Shown: in pieces, positions 15,760-19,625 of the stretch | Layout: every line of letters starts with the position of its first letter | Position numbering within the stretch: position 1 is the first letter of the stretch | Origin: CAZGSN01 sp964371655 | Lineage (GTDB): Bacteria; Desulfobacterota; Binatia; HRBIN30 | Length of the DNA stretch: 19,625 nucleotides | NCBI GenBank assembly: GCA_964371655.1 | Contig: CAYJOD010000107.1 | Location: 1 to 19,625, forward strand | Direction: 5' to 3' | The notes under the pieces: model-generated | What the model was told of the DNA's origin: nothing | The model's database searches: none | What the model saw: only the letters and a program-made list of their open reading frames with translations | Program-made: the position numbers and the translations under genes

Positions 15760-17418
15760 ATGACCATATCCCAGCAAGGCGGCACGGGCGCAGTGCGCAA
15801 CGTTGTTGTTGTCGGTGGTGGTACCGCCGGCTACTTTGCCGCATTGGCGCTCAAGCGCCAGCTTCCTAATCTGGATGTTACGCTTATCGAATCGAGCAAA
15901 ATTCCTATTGTCGGCGTCGGTGAGGCGACCACCACCTTGATGCCGCCCTTCCTCCACGTGCAGTTGGGCATCGACATCGTGGAGCTCTATCGCGAGGTAC
16001 GGCCGACCTGGAAGTTAGGTATCAAGTTCGATTGGGGTTTGCCGGGCGACGACTACTTCGTCTATCCGTTCGGTGTTACCAACCCGATTGAGGCGTACGC
16101 GCACGACGGCAATATCGCCAACCAATCGGTCGGCAGTTTGATGATCGCTGCCGACCGTGTTCCCATCGTGGCCGGCGACAACGGCGAGCCCCTCTCGCTC
16201 CTGCCGCAGATGAAGTTTGCCTATCACCTCGACAATAAGACCTTTGTCGCTTACCTAACGAAGCTCGCCCAGCGTGCGGGTATCCACTACATTGACGCCG
16301 AGATCAAGGATGTCGCCACGACCGCCGATCGCGAGAATGTCGAGCGGCTGATCCTTGACGACGGGCGCGAGCTCCGCGGCGATTTGTACGTCGATGCCAG
16401 CGGCTTCCGCGCGCTGCTGATCGAGAAGACATTGGGGTCACCCTTCATCAGCTTCGCGTCCAGCCTCTTCTGTGACAGCGCTGTGGTTGGCGAGGTTCCT
16501 CAAGACAGTTCGATCCAGCCGTACACCACGGCGCAAACGATGGACGCCGGCTGGTGCTGGCGGATCCCCGTTGAGGGCGCAGACCACCGCGGCTACGTGT
16601 ACTCTTCGGCCCACCTCACCGCGGATCAGGCACGCGCCGAAATGCGTGCGAAGAATCCGCGGGTCGGCGAGACCTGGACGCTACGCTTCCGTAGCGGCCG
16701 CCACCAGGAGTTCTGGAAGGGCAACACCGTTGCCGTGGGTAACGCCTACGGCTTCGTGGAGCCGCTTGAGTCGACGGCGCTCCACATGGTCATCATCGAG
16801 ATCGCCTACCTGATCGACGCTCTGCAGGCGGCGGAGAATGGCGACCCGGCGCGCGCCTTCGCGAACAAGGGGATTGGTGCGCACTGGGACTACCTGCGTT
16901 GGTTTCTCGCCATCCACTACAAGTACAATCGCAAGAAGGACACCAAGTTCTGGCGCGACTGCCGAGAGACGGTCGACGTGTGGGGGATGAAACCTCTGCT
17001 CGATCGCTTCCGCTCTGTTGGACCCTGGGCCAAGGAAGGTAACTTGCGCTATGCGACCGGTGATCCGGCTTTCAGCTTTGAGGGCTTGATGATCATGCTG
17101 CTTGGCCAGCAGGTACCGTGCACGCCATCGACGACGGCCTCGCTATCGAAAGCGCAGTGGGATGCACGCGTGGCCGAGGGCCGGGCGCTGGTCGGCCGCG
17201 CATTCCCGCAGGCCCAGGCGCTCGACCTGTTGCGACACCGTCCGGAGTTGCTTGAGCAGTGTGTGACGTCGAAGGATTCTTGGATCAACTGCGGGGGCGA
17301 GCTGATTTCTGGTGTCAGCCCCGCGACGGGCATCGTGCACCCGAAATCCGACCAGCCAAAGCGAGCGCGCGGGCTCTACGACCACCTATTCGAGGGTATC
17401 GCGAGGGTTAGCAGATAG
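15760..17418 (+). CDS. Flavin-dependent halogenase, tryptophan-halogenase family
   Basis: This 552-residue protein is close to the usual 500-550 of the PF04820 family. These enzymes use FADH2 and O2 to make a hypohalous-acid equivalent that chlorinates or brominates an aromatic substrate. All family signatures are present: FAD-binding GGGTAG (19-24), VGVGEATTTLMP, the catalytic lysine in WKLGIKFDWG (K89), VDASGFRALLI, the diagnostic WxWxIP (WCWRIP, W265 and W267), and FVEPLESTALHM with E337 matching the active-site glutamate. AYHLDNKTFVAYL also fits. ATG 15760 was preferred because the predicted promoter overlaps the first ATG (15739) and GAGAG lies just before 15760; the longer form adds seven residues. 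The upstream open frame back to 15406 is not part of it. No flavin reductase, which must supply FADH2, is nearby, and no peptide- or polyketide-synthase gene. Whether free tryptophan or another aromatic compound is the substrate is unknown. Confidence 0.92.
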   Translation: MTISQQGGTGAVRNVVVVGGGTAGYFAALALKRQLPNLDVTLIESSKIPIVGVGEATTTLMPPFLHVQLGIDIVELYREVRPTWKLGIKFDWGLPGDDYFVYPFGVTNPIEAYAHDGNIANQSVGSLMIAADRVPIVAGDNGEPLSLLPQMKFAYHLDNKTFVAYLTKLAQRAGIHYIDAEIKDVATTADRENVERLILDDGRELRGDLYVDASGFRALLIEKTLGSPFISFASSLFCDSAVVGEVPQDSSIQPYTTAQTMDAGWCWRIPVEGADHRGYVYSSAHLTADQARAEMRAKNPRVGETWTLRFRSGRHQEFWKGNTVAVGNAYGFVEPLESTALHMVIIEIAYLIDALQAAENGDPARAFANKGIGAHWDYLRWFLAIHYKYNRKKDTKFWRDCRETVDVWGMKPLLDRFRSVGPWAKEGNLRYATGDPAFSFEGLMIMLLGQQVPCTPSTTASLSKAQWDARVAEGRALVGRAFPQAQALDLLRHRPELLEQCVTSKDSWINCGGELISGVSPATGIVHPKSDQPKRARGLYDHLFEGIARVSR

Positions 17419-17486
17419 TGCGCCTGAGTGCGGCGGCGTGATAGTCGGCGCCGCGCTCGCGCTTCATCCAGACAAAAACGATTGAT

Positions 17487-19388
17487 TCACTTCGGCGCGG
17501 TCCACGTGTAAAGTTCCTTCATCTCCGGGCGGCCCTCGTTGATGAGGTAGGCATGATCCACCACGACATTTGCGAAGTGCTGTTGCTGGCCCAACGGCCA
17601 ATGCACCGAGACGTCTGCAGGGTCCGTACAAGCACCGAGTCCGACGATTAGATCCTCAGACGAAGATGCCATAAAACTCGGGTGCAGCGTGTGGTAGAAA
17701 TGCTCCTGCAGTGCTCCGCAACGCACGTCGATCGCCGCGCCGATGCCATTGACGTTTCCTGCCGCCGTGGCGAAACGCAGAACCAACGCGTGATGGCCGT
17801 CCCGCGCCGTTTCGTTTCGGAAGAGATACGATTTCCCGCCATTCTGTGTGACGATCACGTCGGGGTCTCCGTCATGATCGAAGTCAGCCATGGCCAGCGC
17901 CCGCCCCAGCAATGGGCGACCGAAGTCGCTATCTTCGGACAGAATCCACTCCCCGAGCTGGCGCCCCGCGATGTTCTGGTACAACGCCATCGGCTCGAAC
18001 GGTGATCCGCGCCGCCCGACGGTCAGGTTGCTTATGTGACCGTTCGCCGTGAGCAAATCCTCCCAGCCGTCTAGGTCGTAGTCCAAGAACAGAACCCCGA
18101 ATGTGACGTAGTTTACGGTCTCCTTCCCCACCCCCAGCATGCGCCCGGCATCGACGAACCGATACGGCTGGGTCTTTCGGTCCGCGCGATCCTGGCAGTA
18201 TACTGAGGTCTCCTCGCCTTCGAAGAAGCCCACCGCAAAACACAGCCGATCGTCATGGAACAAATAGGCGCCGTCCACGCCCATACCGGCGCGGAAGTTC
18301 CCGTAGGCGTCGTACGCAACGCCGGCCTCCAGCCCGATTTCTCTAAACCGCCCGCCTTTCTGATTCGAGAACAGGTAGTTTCGATTTCCGTCATTGGCGA
18401 CGAAGATATCGGGATACCCGTCGCCTTCGAGGTCCATGATCAAGACGCCGAGGCCACGTGTCGGTAGGGAAGAGATGCCGGAGCGCTCCGAGACATCCTC
18501 GAACGTGCCGTCGCCGCGTCCCTTGAACAGGTAGCTTCGCAGAGGGGGCAGGCACGACGGAGCTGCGCCTCCCTTCTTACCGCATCGATCAGAGTTCTCC
18601 TGAGACCAGTTCGTATACCCTAAGATCAACAGGTCCAGCCAGCCGTCATTGTCGTAGTCGAAGAACGCCGCCGTGGACGGCCACACGTCAGCGTGAAGTC
18701 CGGAGCCCGCGGTGATGTCACGGAAATGGAACCCGCCGTCGTTGTGCATAAGGCGGAGGTCGCCGAATCCGAGCAAGATCAGATCCGGACGTCCGTCGCG
18801 GTCCACGTCCGCCACTGCGACGCCGGTGCCCAGCATGTCGATGTCAAGCCCGCTGCCCGCGGTGACATCCTCGAAGTGCATGCCACCGAGGTTGCGGAAG
18901 AGGTGGGGCGATGCCGGTCGCCCGGAGCCTAGCAAAACCTTTTGAGAATAATCCGGTATGAAGACGTCATCCCAGCCATTCCCGTCGGCGTCGAAGACAG
19001 CGAGACCGGTTCCTTTCATCTGAGGGTTCAGCGTGCATTCCGCGCCTGGCCCGGAACCTGTCGCAACGAGACCGGCGGCGTCGGAGACGTCCGTGAACGT
19101 TGGCGGTACGCCGCCTTTCGGGCCGGTTCCAGCCCGACGTCGGCGATTCTCCCAAAACGGCCGGCCCCACTCATCCCGGGTGTAGCGGTCACTGAGATCC
19201 CGTCCGTCCGGGCCGATGTCGTTGCCGGACGACGCCGAACGCTGGGGGGGGGCATTCGTGGACGAAGGTCCGGCCTTCACCAACGGATACCCGTGACCCC
19301 ACACGATCCATGCGAACACCGCCACGACCGCAACGAGCAACGAGGTCAGGATTCCTCGCATCACAGGCGGCGCCGTTCGGCGAGCCAT
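17487..19388 (-). CDS. Membrane-anchored FG-GAP/VCBS repeat protein with C-terminal ASPIC/UnbV domain
   Basis: From ATG 19388 the product is 633 residues. An Arg-rich start and one hydrophobic helix (GILTSLLVAVVAVFAWIVWG) anchor or export it, then a Ser/Pro linker. At least six DxDxDGxxD-type calcium-binding loops follow, e.g. FDADGNGWDDVFI, VADVDRDGRPDLIL, FFDYDNDGWLDLLI, IMDLEGDGYPDIFV, FLDYDLDGWEDLL and MADFDHDGDPDVIV, typical of an FG-GAP beta-propeller. NGIGAAIDVRCG to VSVHWPLGQQQHFANV is the ASPIC/UnbV domain. Such proteins are extracytoplasmic; their role is mostly unknown, probably binding or adhesion. The start is uncertain: GTG 19442 is possible, and the frame stays open to the right window edge. 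A run of nine C residues on the coding strand (19244-19252) falls in the linker. It converges with the halogenase gene across a 68-bp gap that has no clear terminator. Confidence 0.88.
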   Translation of the reverse strand: MARRTAPPVMRGILTSLLVAVVAVFAWIVWGHGYPLVKAGPSSTNAPPQRSASSGNDIGPDGRDLSDRYTRDEWGRPFWENRRRRAGTGPKGGVPPTFTDVSDAAGLVATGSGPGAECTLNPQMKGTGLAVFDADGNGWDDVFIPDYSQKVLLGSGRPASPHLFRNLGGMHFEDVTAGSGLDIDMLGTGVAVADVDRDGRPDLILLGFGDLRLMHNDGGFHFRDITAGSGLHADVWPSTAAFFDYDNDGWLDLLILGYTNWSQENSDRCGKKGGAAPSCLPPLRSYLFKGRGDGTFEDVSERSGISSLPTRGLGVLIMDLEGDGYPDIFVANDGNRNYLFSNQKGGRFREIGLEAGVAYDAYGNFRAGMGVDGAYLFHDDRLCFAVGFFEGEETSVYCQDRADRKTQPYRFVDAGRMLGVGKETVNYVTFGVLFLDYDLDGWEDLLTANGHISNLTVGRRGSPFEPMALYQNIAGRQLGEWILSEDSDFGRPLLGRALAMADFDHDGDPDVIVTQNGGKSYLFRNETARDGHHALVLRFATAAGNVNGIGAAIDVRCGALQEHFYHTLHPSFMASSSEDLIVGLGACTDPADVSVHWPLGQQQHFANVVVDHAYLINEGRPEMKELYTWTAPK

Positions 19389-19625
19389 GGACGATTTCCC
19401 GCGGCTCGTGCGGCAATCCGAAGCCAGGATGGCAATGCCCACGGTCGCAAACGCGACCCATAGTGACGTAATTGGACTGACAGCTGTGTGATCACCGCGA
19501 TACCTTCCGTCGAAAAAAAACGAGTCTACATGTATCGAGATTGGGCGCGAGATGTCAATTGAGGATTCGTGACCATAACTCCGCTCTAAGGAGAGGCCGT
19601 CGGTTGCCGTGCCCCGGCCGCAAAC
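19389..19625. other. Upstream region of the FG-GAP/UnbV gene, right window edge
   Basis: No separate gene is evident. The DNA is less GC-rich than the genes and has an A8 run at 19513-19520. The minus-strand frame of the FG-GAP gene contains no stop codon anywhere from here to the edge. Its translation includes a hydrophobic stretch (SPITSLWVAFATVGIAIL), so a longer N-terminus starting outside the window cannot be excluded. Otherwise this is a promoter region. Confidence 0.4.

Overview
This window comes from a GC-rich bacterium with Gram-negative-like features. The signs are GTG starts, 1-4 base gene overlaps, a proteobacterial-type giant NAD-glutamate dehydrogenase, a hopanoid-type (HpnB-like) glycosyltransferase, and secreted or anchored FG-GAP/UnbV and cysteine-rich proteins. 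An uncultured, soil- or water-type deltaproteobacterium-like lineage (for example Binatota-like) fits, but this is inference from gene content and composition, not proof.

Left part (1-6146): the last 66 codons of a VapC-like PIN-domain protein run off the left edge (+). It converges with a ribonuclease Z-like metallo-beta-lactamase-fold hydrolase (-). Then comes a 195-bp nested inverted-repeat element and the 1632-residue NAD-specific glutamate dehydrogenase (-). Middle (6486-9535): a short basic coiled-coil protein is translationally coupled to an alpha/beta hydrolase (+). A repeat-packed intergenic region follows, and it holds two further nested inverted-repeat elements. One of them is flanked by 9-bp direct repeats like a target duplication, and it lies directly upstream of the hpnB-like gene.

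Right-middle (9884-13629): three abutting or overlapping + strand genes encode a DegT/DnrJ-type sugar aminotransferase, a DPM/ArnC-type polyprenyl-phosphate glycosyltransferase and a 12-TM GT-C-like membrane protein. The layout recalls arnB-arnC-arnT. It suggests that an amino sugar is made, loaded on a lipid carrier and transferred to an envelope acceptor.

Right (13974-19625): an orphan exported protein with twelve cysteines in its predicted mature part; a broken minus-strand gene resembling the small DUF6788-type proteins often found near mobile DNA; an intact flavin-dependent (tryptophan-type) halogenase; and, convergent with it, an anchored FG-GAP/VCBS protein ending in an ASPIC/UnbV domain. 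No rRNA, tRNA, CRISPR array or intact transposase was found. The most notable items are the nested inverted-repeat elements, the Arn-like triad, and the isolated halogenase with unusual neighbours.
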